Shown here: piece after piece, positions 16,845 to 25,271 of the stretch | Layout: each line of letters begins with the position of its first letter | How positions within the stretch are numbered: the stretch's first letter is position 1 | NCBI GenBank assembly: GCA_963842955.1 | Contig: CAWJIJ010000001.1 | Location: 1 to 64,000, forward strand | Length of the DNA: 64,000 bases | From: JARFQW01 sp963842955 | Lineage (GTDB): Bacteria; Pseudomonadota; Gammaproteobacteria; Steroidobacterales; XN24 | Direction of reading: 5' to 3' | The notes under the pieces: generated by a model | Databases searched by the model: none | What the model saw: only the letters and a program-made list of their open reading frames with translations | Told to the model about the DNA's origin: nothing | Translations under genes and position numbers: made by a program

Positions 16845-17207
16845 ACACCGCCCTCTTGGCGGCGACGGGTCCCGAGCCGCCGCCGCCAGCCAGCTTATCC
16901 TTGCCGAGGCCTCCAGCGACGCGACCCGCTTGTTGGCTTCGTCAAAACTGCGGCCCCAGGCGTAGATTCTGTGCCCGCGAACCAATGCGACGGGAAATGC
17001 CCGCAAGGCTCCGGCCACCGCTGCGGGTGCTTCGCTGACATCGTGCTCGTGGGGAATGTCGATGACCGGTACCTTTGGAAAGTAGTAAGCGCCTTCGGAA
17101 TCATCCGGTGTGCAGGTCCCGGCATTGCCGCTGTGGGAATCGTTGAGACCGTGCTCGCGGAGCAGGTGGTAGGTCCGAACCAGTGCGTCTTGTTGTTCGC
17201 TGCTCAC
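16845..17207 (-). pseudogene. Class II aldolase/adducin family remnant with internal deletion
   Basis: The GTG at 17207 overlaps the upstream phosphoesterase stop as GTGA. It begins a typical class II aldolase start (LVRTYHLLREHGLNDSHSGNA) but then jumps to EGAYYFPKVPVIDIP and ALVRGHRIYAWG near the C-terminal part. Only about 130 residues remain against roughly 210 expected. The missing centre should hold two of the zinc-binding histidines (H-x-H) and the catalytic acid. No stop separates this from the TraB/GumN frame. Either a real in-frame deletion or a collapsed assembly is possible. The assignment to the family rests on motif recall, so confidence is moderate. Confidence 0.6.
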
Positions 17208-17980
17208 GCCGGCCCCTGGCCGGCCGGGTCGCCCAGCCAGCACACTTCGGTCTCGATCCGGCCGTCATCCAGGAGCTCGATCCAGCGCCAGCCGGGGGGG
17301 CGGGTATCCAGTCCCGGCACCATGGTTTGGGGCACAAACTGGAAACAGGTCGAGGGTGTGCCCAAGACCCGAATGGCGCCGCGCCGAATGTCCACTTCCT
17401 GGTGAACGTGTCCGAAGATCACGCCCCGGAGCCGCGAACTGGACCCGGCGGCCTCCCAGAACGCATCGGCGTCATCGAGCGCCGCACTCTCGTCCAGCCA
17501 GCTGTCGATTCTGACCGGGTGATGATGCATCACAATGAGGATGTGTTCGGGGCCGGGTGCTGCCAGCACTTCGCTGACCGCGGCAAGCTCGGTGTCGCCG
17601 AGCCGTCCGCCGCCCCGGTCGCCGTCGTGAGTGCTCAGAAACAAGAGCCGCCAGGGCCCGAAGTCGGCGGTTCGGTCAAGGCCGAACAAGGGCGCCGGCA
17701 GGGCGGCGCTTAAAACATCGGGACTGTCATGGTTCCCCGGGATACACCATGCGCGTAGGCCAAAGGGCCGCAGGCGGCCTACGAGCCGCGCGTAGGCTTC
17801 TTCCGAACCATCCTGGGCCAGGTCGCCGGTCAAGAGCAACCCGTCAGGATGCGCTGCAGACAAGGCTTCATCGACGACAGCGGCAAAGCTCGCGTCGGTC
17901 TCGACGTTCTTGAGGCGGGCCTCGGGGCTCGCGCAAAGATGAAGATCGGTGAACTGGATAAAGCGGGCCGTCATGCCCAT
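17204..17980 (-). CDS. Calcineurin-like metallophosphoesterase (CpdA-like)
   Basis: A 258-residue binuclear metallophosphoesterase resembling the cyclic-AMP phosphodiesterase CpdA. The metal motifs appear in order: FTDLHL (D-x-H), GLLLTGDLAQDG (GD), IPGNHDSPDV (GNHD), VMHHHPV and GVIFGHVHQEV (GHxH). Substrate could be cAMP or another phosphodiester; the sequence alone does not decide. ATG at 17980 or 17974. It lies 61 bases from a divergent O-methyltransferase, and its TGA is overlapped by the aldolase remnant start. Confidence 0.85.
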   Translation of the reverse strand: MGMTARFIQFTDLHLCASPEARLKNVETDASFAAVVDEALSAAHPDGLLLTGDLAQDGSEEAYARLVGRLRPFGLRAWCIPGNHDSPDVLSAALPAPLFGLDRTADFGPWRLLFLSTHDGDRGGGRLGDTELAAVSEVLAAPGPEHILIVMHHHPVRIDSWLDESAALDDADAFWEAAGSSSRLRGVIFGHVHQEVDIRRGAIRVLGTPSTCFQFVPQTMVPGLDTRPPGWRWIELLDDGRIETEVCWLGDPAGQGPA

Positions 17981-18041
17981 CCTGGCTCCCGCTGTCTCGG
18001 ATACAACGCGTATATTAACCGCTTGCTGTCCGGAGGTTGTC

Positions 18042-18710
18042 ATGTCGAATCGTACGCTGGAAATGACGGATGCCGTCTACGAGTACCTGCTTTCCGTGTC
18101 GCTTCGAGAGGACGCCTTGCTCGCGCGGCTCCGGGAAGAAACCGGGAATCATCCGATGGCGGTCATGCAGATCTCGCCGGAGCAGGGCCAGTTCATGGCC
18201 TTGCTGACCCGCCTGCTGGGGGCGGTCCGCTGTGTGGAGGTGGGTGTCTTCACCGGTTACAGCAGCCTCTGCGTGGCGCGTGCCCTCCCCGCAAACGGCA
18301 CCATCGTCGCCTGCGATGTCAGCGAGGAGTACACGAATATCGCCCGCCGGTACTGGGCCGAGGCGGGCCTGGAGCATCGCATCGATCTCCGGCTCGCGCC
18401 GGCGGTCGGGACCCTCGATGCCCTGCTGGACTCGGGCGAGACCGGCCGCTTCGATTTCGGCTTCATCGACGCCGACAAGGAGAACTACCCGGCCTACTAC
18501 GAGCGTCTGCTCCGGCTGGTACGGCCGGGTGGCCTGATTGCCGTGGACAACACCCTCTGGTCCGGGCGCCTGGCGGACGAGGCCCGGGAAGACGACGACG
18601 CGGACACCCTGGCCCTGCGGGCCTTCAACAAGGCCCTGCACGGTGACGAGCGGGTGGACCTGTCCCTGGTGCCGATCGGCGACGGCTTGACCCTGGCCCG
18701 GGTGCGCTGA
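18042..18710 (+). CDS. SAM-dependent O-methyltransferase (class I, catechol-type)
   Basis: A 222-residue Rossmann methyltransferase of the bacterial O-methyltransferase 3 / caffeoyl-CoA type. VEVGVFTGYSSLCVA is the SAM-binding motif I. IVACDVSEEYTNIARRYW holds the ribose-binding acidic residue. DFGFIDADKENY holds metal-binding Asp residues, followed by GGLIAVDNTLWSG. A CGGAGG ribosome binding site precedes the ATG at 18042. The acceptor substrate is unknown. The gene points towards ahcY, which removes the S-adenosylhomocysteine it would make, and a strong terminator separates them. Confidence 0.88.
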   Translation: MSNRTLEMTDAVYEYLLSVSLREDALLARLREETGNHPMAVMQISPEQGQFMALLTRLLGAVRCVEVGVFTGYSSLCVARALPANGTIVACDVSEEYTNIARRYWAEAGLEHRIDLRLAPAVGTLDALLDSGETGRFDFGFIDADKENYPAYYERLLRLVRPGGLIAVDNTLWSGRLADEAREDDDADTLALRAFNKALHGDERVDLSLVPIGDGLTLARVR

Positions 18711-18752
18711 ATGTCCTGGCGGGTCTCGTCGGCCCGCGACCGGCCGTTGACT

Positions 18753-18788
18753 CACAAAAAAAGGGCGGCCCCGGGGCCGCCCTTTGTG
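18753..18788. terminator. Bidirectional rho-independent terminator
   Basis: A near-perfect hairpin, AAGGGCGGCCCC/GGGGCCGCCCTT, lies between the convergent O-methyltransferase and ahcY genes. An A-tract precedes it, which reads as a T-tract on the minus strand after ahcY; on the plus strand it is followed by TTTGTGG. It probably terminates both genes, more strongly on the minus strand. Confidence 0.85.
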
Positions 18789-18819
18789 GCAGGCAGGCGT
18801 TCGCCCGCTCTCTGCAACC

Positions 18820-20133
18820 CTAGTAGCGGTAGTACTCGGGCTTGTAGGGGCCGTCCACCCGCACGCCGATATAGTCGGCTTGTTCGCCAGACAGCGTCGT
18901 GAGGTTGGCGCCAATTCGCTCCAGGTGAAGCCGGGCGACCTTCTCGTCCAGGTGCTTGGGCAGCACATAGACCTTGCGCTCGTACTTCTCCGGGTTTTCC
19001 CACAGCTCCAGCTGTGCCATCACCTGGTTGGTGAACGAGTTGGACATCACGAAGCTCGGGTGACCGGTCGCGCAGCCCAGGTTCACCAGCCGGCCCTCTG
19101 CAAGCAGGATGATGCGCTTGCCGTCGGGGAAGACGATGTGATCCACCTGGGGCTTGATGGTGTCCCAGGTGTACTGCCGAATCGAGGCCACATCGATTTC
19201 GTTGTCAAAGTGGCCGATGTTGCAGACGATCGCCTCGTTCTTCATGGCCAGCATGTGCTCATGGGTGATCACCGAGGTGTTGCCCGTAGCGGTCACGAAG
19301 ATATCCGCCTCGCCGACCACGTCGTCCAGCCGGACCACCCGATAGCCTTCCATCGCCGCCTGAAGCGCGCAGATCGGATCGATTTCCGTGACCCAGACCG
19401 TCGCCCGCAGGGCCGCCAGGGCCTGGGCGCTGCCCTTGCCGACATCGCCGTATCCGCAGACCACGGCAACCTTGCCAGCGATCATCACGTCGGTGGCCCG
19501 CTTGATGGCGTCCACGAGCGATTCCCGGCAGCCGTAAAGGTTGTCGAACTTCGACTTGGTTACGGAGTCGTTGACGTTGATCGCCGGGACCTTGAGGGTG
19601 CCGGCCTTCGCCATTTCATAAAGTCGGTGCACGCCCGTGGTGGTTTCCTCCGATACGCCGCGGACGTCCGCCAGCAGTTCGGGATACTTGTCGTGCATCA
19701 GCTGGGTGAGATCGCCGCCGTCGTCCAGCAGCAGATTGGGTGTCCAGCCGTCCGGACCGTGAATCGTCTGCTCGACGCACCACCAGTACTCTTCCTCCGA
19801 CTCGCCCTTCCAGGCAAAAACGGGCACGCCGGTGGCCGCGATGGCCGCAGCGGCGTGGTCCTGGGTCGAGAAAATATTGCACGAGGACCAGCGAACCTCG
19901 GCGCCAAGGGCAACCAGGGTCTCGATGAGGACCGCCGTCTGAATCGTCATGTGCAGGCAGCCGGCAATACGGGCTCCCTTGAGCGGCTGGTCGGCCGCAT
20001 ATTCTTCCCGGACGGCCATCAGCCCGGGCATTTCCGTCTCGGCAATGGAGATTTCCTTGCGGCCCCAGTCGGCTAGCGTCAGGTCCGCGACGCGAAAATC
20101 TTCCTTCATTGCTTGTGCAGCTACAGTATTCAT
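18820..20133 (-). CDS. ahcY: Adenosylhomocysteinase
   Basis: NAD-dependent hydrolysis of S-adenosylhomocysteine to adenosine and homocysteine, clearing the product of methylation. It has 437 residues. Motifs are RIAGCLHMTIQTAVLIETL, RWSSCNIFSTQDHAAA, NVNDSVTKSKFDN, VCGYGDVGKGSAQAL (NAD loop), HFDNEID and the canonical C-terminus KPEYYRY. ATG at 20133 lies 37 bases after the metK stop, so the two genes probably form one SAM-cycle operon. I saw no SAH or SAM riboswitch in the short gap. Confidence 0.96.
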   Translation of the reverse strand: MNTVAAQAMKEDFRVADLTLADWGRKEISIAETEMPGLMAVREEYAADQPLKGARIAGCLHMTIQTAVLIETLVALGAEVRWSSCNIFSTQDHAAAAIAATGVPVFAWKGESEEEYWWCVEQTIHGPDGWTPNLLLDDGGDLTQLMHDKYPELLADVRGVSEETTTGVHRLYEMAKAGTLKVPAINVNDSVTKSKFDNLYGCRESLVDAIKRATDVMIAGKVAVVCGYGDVGKGSAQALAALRATVWVTEIDPICALQAAMEGYRVVRLDDVVGEADIFVTATGNTSVITHEHMLAMKNEAIVCNIGHFDNEIDVASIRQYTWDTIKPQVDHIVFPDGKRIILLAEGRLVNLGCATGHPSFVMSNSFTNQVMAQLELWENPEKYERKVYVLPKHLDEKVARLHLERIGANLTTLSGEQADYIGVRVDGPYKPEYYRY

Positions 20134-20170
20134 CAGGTTCTCCGGGCAGTCATTGCCGTGGGGTTTCGTA

Positions 20171-21331
20171 TCAGGCCGCCGCTTCGATTCGCAGGGCCTC
20201 GGCTTTATCGGTCCGCTCCCAGCTGAAATTCTCGTCTTCCCGGCCGAAATGGCCGTACGCAGCCGTCGCGCGGTAAATGGGACGCACCAGGTCCAGCATC
20301 TCCAGGATGCCGAACGGGGTGAGGTCGAAATGCTCTCTGACGAGCGCCGTCAGGCGGCCATTGGAGACCTTGCCCGTGCCAAATGTCTCAACCGTGACGG
20401 AGGTCGGCTCCGCGACCCCGATGGCGTAGGACACCTGGATCTCACAGCGGTCGGCAAGTCCGGCCGCGACGATGTTCTTGGCCACGTAGCGGCAGGCGTA
20501 GGCGGCCGACCGGTCCACCTTGGAGGGATCCTTCCCCGAGAAGGCGCCGCCACCGTGCCGGGCCATGCCGCCGTAGGTGTCCACGATGATCTTGCGCCCG
20601 GTCACCCCGCAGTCACCCATCGGACCGCCGATAACGAAACGTCCGGTCGGATTGATGTGAAACTGGGTTTCCGCCGAAACCCAGGCCTCCGGAATGACGG
20701 GGAGTATGACGAGGTCCATGATGGCCTCGCGCAGCTGCTCCTCGGCAATTTCCGGGGCGTGCTGGGTGGACAGCACGATGGCGTCCACGGCCTTTGGCTT
20801 GCCGTCCTCGTAGCGGAACGTCACCTGGCTCTTGGCGTCGGGTCGCAGCCACGGCAGCTCGCCGTTCTTGCGCAGCTCTGCCTGCCGGCGGACCAGGCGA
20901 TGGGCATAGGTAATGGGCGCCGGCATGAGCACGTCGGTCTCGTTGCTGGCGTAGCCGAACATCAGTCCCTGGTCGCCCGCACCCTGCTTCTTGCGCTCTT
21001 CCCGATCCACGCCCTGGCGGATGTCGCCGCTCTGCTTGCCGATGGCGTTCAGTACCGCGCAGGTGGCGCCGTCGAAACCGAGTTCCGAACTGTTGTAGCC
21101 GATATCCACAATGGTCTGGCGGGCGAGATCTTCAAGATCCACCCACGCCGAGGTGTGGACTTCCCCCGCAACAATCGCCATGCCGGTCTTGACCAGCGTT
21201 TCCACCGCGACTCTCGCGTCCGGATCCTGCTCGATAATGGCGTCGAGTACAGCGTCCGAAATCTGGTCGGCGATCTTGTCGGGATGGCCCTCCGACACAG
21301 ATTCGGAGGTGAAGAGATACGTATCTGACAT
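20171..21331 (-). CDS. metK: S-adenosylmethionine synthetase
   Basis: Makes SAM from methionine and ATP; 386 residues. Motifs are SESVSEGHPDKIADQISDA near the start, GAGDQGLMFGYA, GGPMGDCGVTGRKIIVDTYGG (reported in parts: GGPMGDCGVTGRK, IIVDTYGG), the phosphate-binding GGGAFSGKDPSKVDRS, and a C-terminal YGHFGRED. The ATG at 21331 was chosen over upstream non-ATG codons because it gives the universal family start. A TATACT -10 element lies upstream on the same strand (21365-21370). It is followed by ahcY. Confidence 0.96.
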   Translation of the reverse strand: MSDTYLFTSESVSEGHPDKIADQISDAVLDAIIEQDPDARVAVETLVKTGMAIVAGEVHTSAWVDLEDLARQTIVDIGYNSSELGFDGATCAVLNAIGKQSGDIRQGVDREERKKQGAGDQGLMFGYASNETDVLMPAPITYAHRLVRRQAELRKNGELPWLRPDAKSQVTFRYEDGKPKAVDAIVLSTQHAPEIAEEQLREAIMDLVILPVIPEAWVSAETQFHINPTGRFVIGGPMGDCGVTGRKIIVDTYGGMARHGGGAFSGKDPSKVDRSAAYACRYVAKNIVAAGLADRCEIQVSYAIGVAEPTSVTVETFGTGKVSNGRLTALVREHFDLTPFGILEMLDLVRPIYRATAAYGHFGREDENFSWERTDKAEALRIEAAA

Positions 21332-21364
21332 AAGGTTTGGGCCCGGCTGAGGCAAAGATTGACT

Positions 21365-21370
21365 AGTATA
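21365..21370 (-). promoter_or_regulatory. Candidate -10 element for metK
   Basis: On the minus strand TATACT lies 34-39 bases before the metK ATG. A 17-base spacer separates it from TTACAG, only a weak match to TTGACA. The -10 is a good match; the promoter as a whole is tentative. Confidence 0.4.
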
Positions 21371-21435
21371 CCGGCACGATCTTTCCGCTGTAAGCACACC
21401 GTTCACATCGCTACATTTGTCTACGAGGTGATTCC

Positions 21436-21990
21436 ATGGCCCGTACCGAGACCCCCGCCTGCGAAGAGGGCATGCGCGCGCCCGGTTTCTCGCTGACCGA
21501 TACGACCGGCAAGACCCTGTCCCTGGACGATCTGCGAGGGCCCCGGGGCACGCTGGTCATGTTCATCTGCAATCACTGCCCTTACGTGAAGGCGGTGCTG
21601 ACTCGCCTGATTGCGGACTGTCGGCTCCTCAAGGAGGAAGGCGTGGGCTGCGTGGCCATTATGTCCAACGATGTCACCGACTACCCCGAGGACAGCCCCG
21701 AGAACATGGCGCGCCTGGCCCGGGAGCTGGATTTTCCGTTTCCGTACCTGCTCGACCCGACGCAAGAGGTGGCTCGGGCCTACGGAGCTGTCTGTACACC
21801 GGACTTTTTCGGCTTCGACAAGGACCTGGAACTGCGTTACCGGGGTCGCCTCGATGCCGGCCTGAAGGAACCGCCGCCCGCGGATGCGCCGCGCGAACTC
21901 CTGGAGGCCATGCGTCGCATCGCGGCCGGTGAGGCACCCGCCGGGCAGGTGCCGTCCATGGGCTGCTCGATCAAGTGGAAAAACGCCTGA
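21436..21990 (+). CDS. Thioredoxin-like peroxiredoxin-family protein (PRX-like)
   Basis: A 184-residue AhpC/TSA-fold protein with no signal peptide. FSLTDTTGKTLSLDDLRG matches the start of the thioredoxin fold. FICNHCPYVKAVLTRL replaces the usual CxxC with a Cys-x2-Cys motif typical of the PRX_like1 group. GVGCVAIMSNDVTDYPEDS and a C-terminal GQVPSMGCSIKWK are also hallmarks of this group. The exact activity is not established; a thiol oxidoreductase or peroxidase role is expected. It is divergent from metK and upstream of tkt by 87 bases. Confidence 0.85.
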   Translation: MARTETPACEEGMRAPGFSLTDTTGKTLSLDDLRGPRGTLVMFICNHCPYVKAVLTRLIADCRLLKEEGVGCVAIMSNDVTDYPEDSPENMARLARELDFPFPYLLDPTQEVARAYGAVCTPDFFGFDKDLELRYRGRLDAGLKEPPPADAPRELLEAMRRIAAGEAPAGQVPSMGCSIKWKNA

Positions 21991-22077
21991 TCGCGGCGGC
22001 GGGCCGCTTGCTCCCGGCCAGAGCGTCGCGGAGAATGCGCTCCAGTTTCCCGCCCCGTCCCTTTGCGGAGACCGAAC

Positions 22078-24077
22078 ATGCCTGACCGTCGAGATCTTGC
22101 CAACGCCATCCGGGCTCTGAGCATGGATGCCGTGCAGAAAGCCAATTCCGGGCATCCCGGCATGCCCATGGGCATGGCCGATATCGCGGAGGTTCTCTGG
22201 AACGATTTCCTGGTCCACAATCCGGGTAATCCAGGCTGGCCGAACCGGGACCGGTTCGTTCTTTCCAACGGGCACGGGTCGATGCTCCTGTATTCGCTCC
22301 TGCACCTGACCGGCTACCCGCTGACTATCGCGGACCTGGCGTCGTTCCGGCAGCTGGGAGCGAAAACCCCCGGACACCCGGAACTGGACCGTGAAATCGG
22401 CGTGGAAACCACAACCGGTCCGCTGGGGCAGGGGCTGGCGACGGCGGTCGGCATGGCGACCGGCGAGCGTATTCTCGCGGCCCGCTTCAATCGGCCCGGT
22501 CACGACATCATCGATCATTACACTTACGTGTTCGCTGGCGACGGCTGTCTCATGGAAGGGATCTCCCACGAGGCCTGTTCGCTCGCAGGGACCCTCGGGC
22601 TCGGCAAGCTCATCGTCTTTTACGACGACAACGGGATCTCCATTGACGGCGAAGTGAGCGGCTGGTTTACCGATGACACGCCCGCGCGTTTCCAGGCGTA
22701 TCGCTGGCACGTGGTCCCGGACGTGGACGGCCACGATCCCGAGGCGCTGGTCCGGGCCGTGGAGGAGGCGCGCGCGGCGACGGATCGGCCGTCCCTCATC
22801 TGCTGCCGGACGGTGATCGGCTGGGGATCCCCGGGCAAGCAGGGCACCGCGGCCACCCACGGGGCTGCGCTGGGTGACGACGAAGTGGCCGCCACCCGCA
22901 AGCATATCGGCTGGCCCCATCCGCCCTTCGAGGTGCCCGGCGACATTCGCGATGCGTGGGATGCCACGGAAAAGGGCGCGGCTGCCGAGGCCGGGTGGGT
23001 CGAGCGGCTCGAGGCCTACCGGGCCGCCTTCCCGGAGTCGGCCGCGGAGCTGGAGCGCCGGCTTGAGGGGGCGCTGCCCGAAGACTGGGACGCCGCCGCC
23101 GACGCGTTCGTGGCCGCAGGTGGCCGGCAACGGCAAGAAGATGGCTACCCGAAAGGCCTCGGAGGTGGCGCTGGACGGATTCGGCCCCCTGCTGCCCGAA
23201 CTGGTGGGCGGCTCGGCCGACCTCACCGGGTCCAACAACACCTGGTGGAAGGGCTCGAAAGCGATTTCAGCCGGGGATTTCGACGGCAACTACCTGTTTT
23301 TCGGTGTTCGCGAGTTCGCCATGACCGCGATGCTCAACGGCCTGGCCCTGCACGGGGGCTTCAAGCCCTACGGCGGAACGTTTCTCGTGTTCTCCGACTA
23401 CGCGCGCAATGCGGTCCGGCTCGCGGCGCTGATGAAGATCCCGTCGATCCTCGTTTACACCCATGATTCCATCGGTCTGGGCGAGGACGGGCCGACCCAC
23501 CAGCCGGTGGAGCACCTGGCCAGCCTGCGGGCCATTCCGAACCTTGCCGTGTGGCGTCCCTGCGACGACGTGGAGACGGCCGTGGCCTGGCGGCTTGCGC
23601 TGGAAAGCACGAGCATGCCCACCGCGCTGATCCTGTCCCGGCAGGGACTCGAACACTGGCCGCGCACGGACGAGCAGGTGCGGGCCATCGGCCACGGCGG
23701 CTATGTGCTGCATGATCCGGCCGGGGGCGAACCGGAGGCGGCGATCATCGCCACCGGGTCGGAGGTGGGCCTCGCGATGGAAGCCGCCGCTGCCCTGGAG
23801 GCGGAGGGCCGCCGCGTTCGGGTCGTATCGATCCCGTGCGCGGAGGCGTTTGCCGCTGGCGCCCGCGGAATGGCGGGACGCCGTGCTGCCGCCGCAGCTC
23901 GAGCGGCGCGTCGCCGTGGAAGCCGGAATTACCGGCTACTGGCGGTCCTGGGTCGGTCCGGCCGGGGTGGTTCTCGGCGTCGACCAGTTCGGGGAGTCCG
24001 CCCCCGCCGACGCGGTGTTCGAGCACTTCGGCCTGACAACCGGGCATCTCATTACAGCCGTAAAGAATCTGTTCTAG
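22078..24077 (+). CDS. tkt: Transketolase (two one-base frame breaks)
   Basis: Thiamine-diphosphate enzyme of the pentose phosphate or Calvin pathway, about 665 residues after repair. The first frame carries KANSGHPGMPMGMA, GHGSMLLYS, GPLGQGLATAVGMA and the ThDP motif GDGCLMEGISHEA. It breaks at 23119-23120; dropping one G continues into MATRKASEVAL, SADLTGSNNTWW and FGVREFAMTAMLNGLALHGG. It breaks again in TTT at 23849-23851; dropping one T gives LPLAPAEWRDAV and ends HLITAVKNLF at 24077. The span of 2000 bases is two over a multiple of three, as two insertions predict. All expected domains are present, so the gene is probably intact in the organism. It heads tkt-gap-pgk-pyk. Confidence 0.9.
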
Positions 24078-24095
24078 ACTCTTTGCGTAACTTAA

Positions 24096-24115
24096 GGCTC
24101 CGGGTTCCCGGAGCC
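24096..24115. terminator. Short GC-rich hairpin between tkt and gap
   Basis: GGCTCCGGG and CCCGGAGCC are exact reverse complements with only TT between them, so the real loop must open one or two pairs. CCTTCC follows rather than a clear T-tract. It may attenuate rather than terminate transcription into gap, whose ribosome binding site GGAGG lies just downstream. Confidence 0.4.
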
Positions 24116-24142
24116 CCTTCCCCGTTTGCTTTGGAGGCGAAC

Positions 24143-25156
24143 ATGGCAATCAGGATTGCAATTAACGGCTACGGCCGTATCGGGCGCAACACGCTTCGCG
24201 CCATTCATGAATACGGCCGCAAGGACGATTTCGACGTCGTCGCGATCAACGACCTGGGTGATCCGGCGACCAACGCGCATCTCACCCAGTACGACACGGC
24301 CCACGGCAAGTTCAACGGCGAAGTCGTAGTGGACGGCGACGACATGGTGGTCAATGGTGACCGCATCCGCGTCCTGGCTGAGCGCGATCCCTCGAAGCTG
24401 CCCTGGAAGGAGCACGAGGTCGATGTGGTTCTCGAATGTACGGGCCTCTTTACCACCAAGGAAAAGGCCTCGGCGCACCTCGCCGCGGGCGCAAAGAAGG
24501 TCATCATCTCGGCTCCCGGCGGCAAGGACGTGGATGCGACGATTGTCTACGGCGTCAACCATGACGTGCTGAAGGCCTCGGACACCGTGATCTCCAATGC
24601 GTCGTGCACCACCAATTGCCTGGCGCCGCTGGTCAAGCCGCTGAACGATTCCATCGGCGTCCTCAACGGTCTCATGACCACGATTCATGCGTACACCAAC
24701 GACCAGGTGCTCACTGACGTCTACCACTCGGACCTGCGCCGGGCCCGCTCCGCGACCATGTCGATGATCCCCACCAAGACCGGTGCGGCCGCCGCCGTCG
24801 GGCTCGTGCTGCCCGAACTGGCCGGCAAGCTCGATGGCTTCGCGATTCGGGTGCCCACGATCAATGTGTCGATGGTGGATCTGACGTTCCAGGCTGCCAG
24901 GGAGACCAGCGTTGACGAGATCAACGACCTGCTCAAGGCCGCATCCGAGGGACCGCTCAAGGGAATCCTGGCCTACAACGACAAGCCGCTGGTGTCCGTG
25001 GACTTCAACCACGACCCGCATTCGTCCAGCTACGAGTCTTCGCTGACCCGGGTGATCGACGGGACACTCGTCAAGGTCTGTTCCTGGTACGACAACGAAT
25101 GGGGCTTCTCGAACCGCATGCTGGATACGGCCGAGGCTCTGGTCAACGCCAGCTGA
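24143..25156 (+). CDS. gap: Glyceraldehyde-3-phosphate dehydrogenase, type I
   Basis: NAD(P)-dependent oxidation of glyceraldehyde 3-phosphate in glycolysis; 337 residues. It opens IRIAINGYGRIGRNTLRAI (Rossmann GxGxxG). The catalytic Cys is in SNASCTTNCLAPL, its His partner in the region LMTTIHAYTNDQ, and the C-terminus has WYDNEWGFSNRM. The residue after the second NAD strand (AINDLGDPAT) is an Asp-containing loop favouring NAD, by inference. A GGAGG ribosome binding site precedes the ATG at 24143. It follows tkt and precedes pgk. Confidence 0.96.
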   Translation: MAIRIAINGYGRIGRNTLRAIHEYGRKDDFDVVAINDLGDPATNAHLTQYDTAHGKFNGEVVVDGDDMVVNGDRIRVLAERDPSKLPWKEHEVDVVLECTGLFTTKEKASAHLAAGAKKVIISAPGGKDVDATIVYGVNHDVLKASDTVISNASCTTNCLAPLVKPLNDSIGVLNGLMTTIHAYTNDQVLTDVYHSDLRRARSATMSMIPTKTGAAAAVGLVLPELAGKLDGFAIRVPTINVSMVDLTFQAARETSVDEINDLLKAASEGPLKGILAYNDKPLVSVDFNHDPHSSSYESSLTRVIDGTLVKVCSWYDNEWGFSNRMLDTAEALVNAS

Positions 25157-25182
25157 CCTGGCCCACACCCGGGTGCCGTGAA

Positions 25183-25213
25183 CCGCGTCCGGCAGGGGCC
25201 GGACGCGGATTTT
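25183..25213 (+). terminator. Rho-independent terminator or attenuator between gap and pgk
   Basis: An 11-bp perfect stem, CCGCGTCCGGC/GCCGGACGCGG (25183-25193 and 25198-25208), closes a 4-base loop AGGG and is followed by ATTTTC. It could lower pgk expression relative to gap. The short T-tract makes full termination uncertain. Confidence 0.65.
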
Positions 25214-25271
25214 CGGCGATGCGCGACCGGCGCCGCATGCTGCGCCGGAAAATCTCGTTAAGGAGCGTGCC

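Noticed and set aside
20134..20170. Possible SAH or SAM riboswitch before ahcY, and before metK at 21332-21435
   Set aside because: The gaps are short, and I found none of the conserved SAH- or SAM-riboswitch core sequences on the minus strand.
18784..21328. Long open frames on the plus strand opposite ahcY and metK
   Set aside because: Antisense frames stay open because of high GC and third-position bias. Their products have no recognisable domains, while the minus-strand genes are unmistakable.
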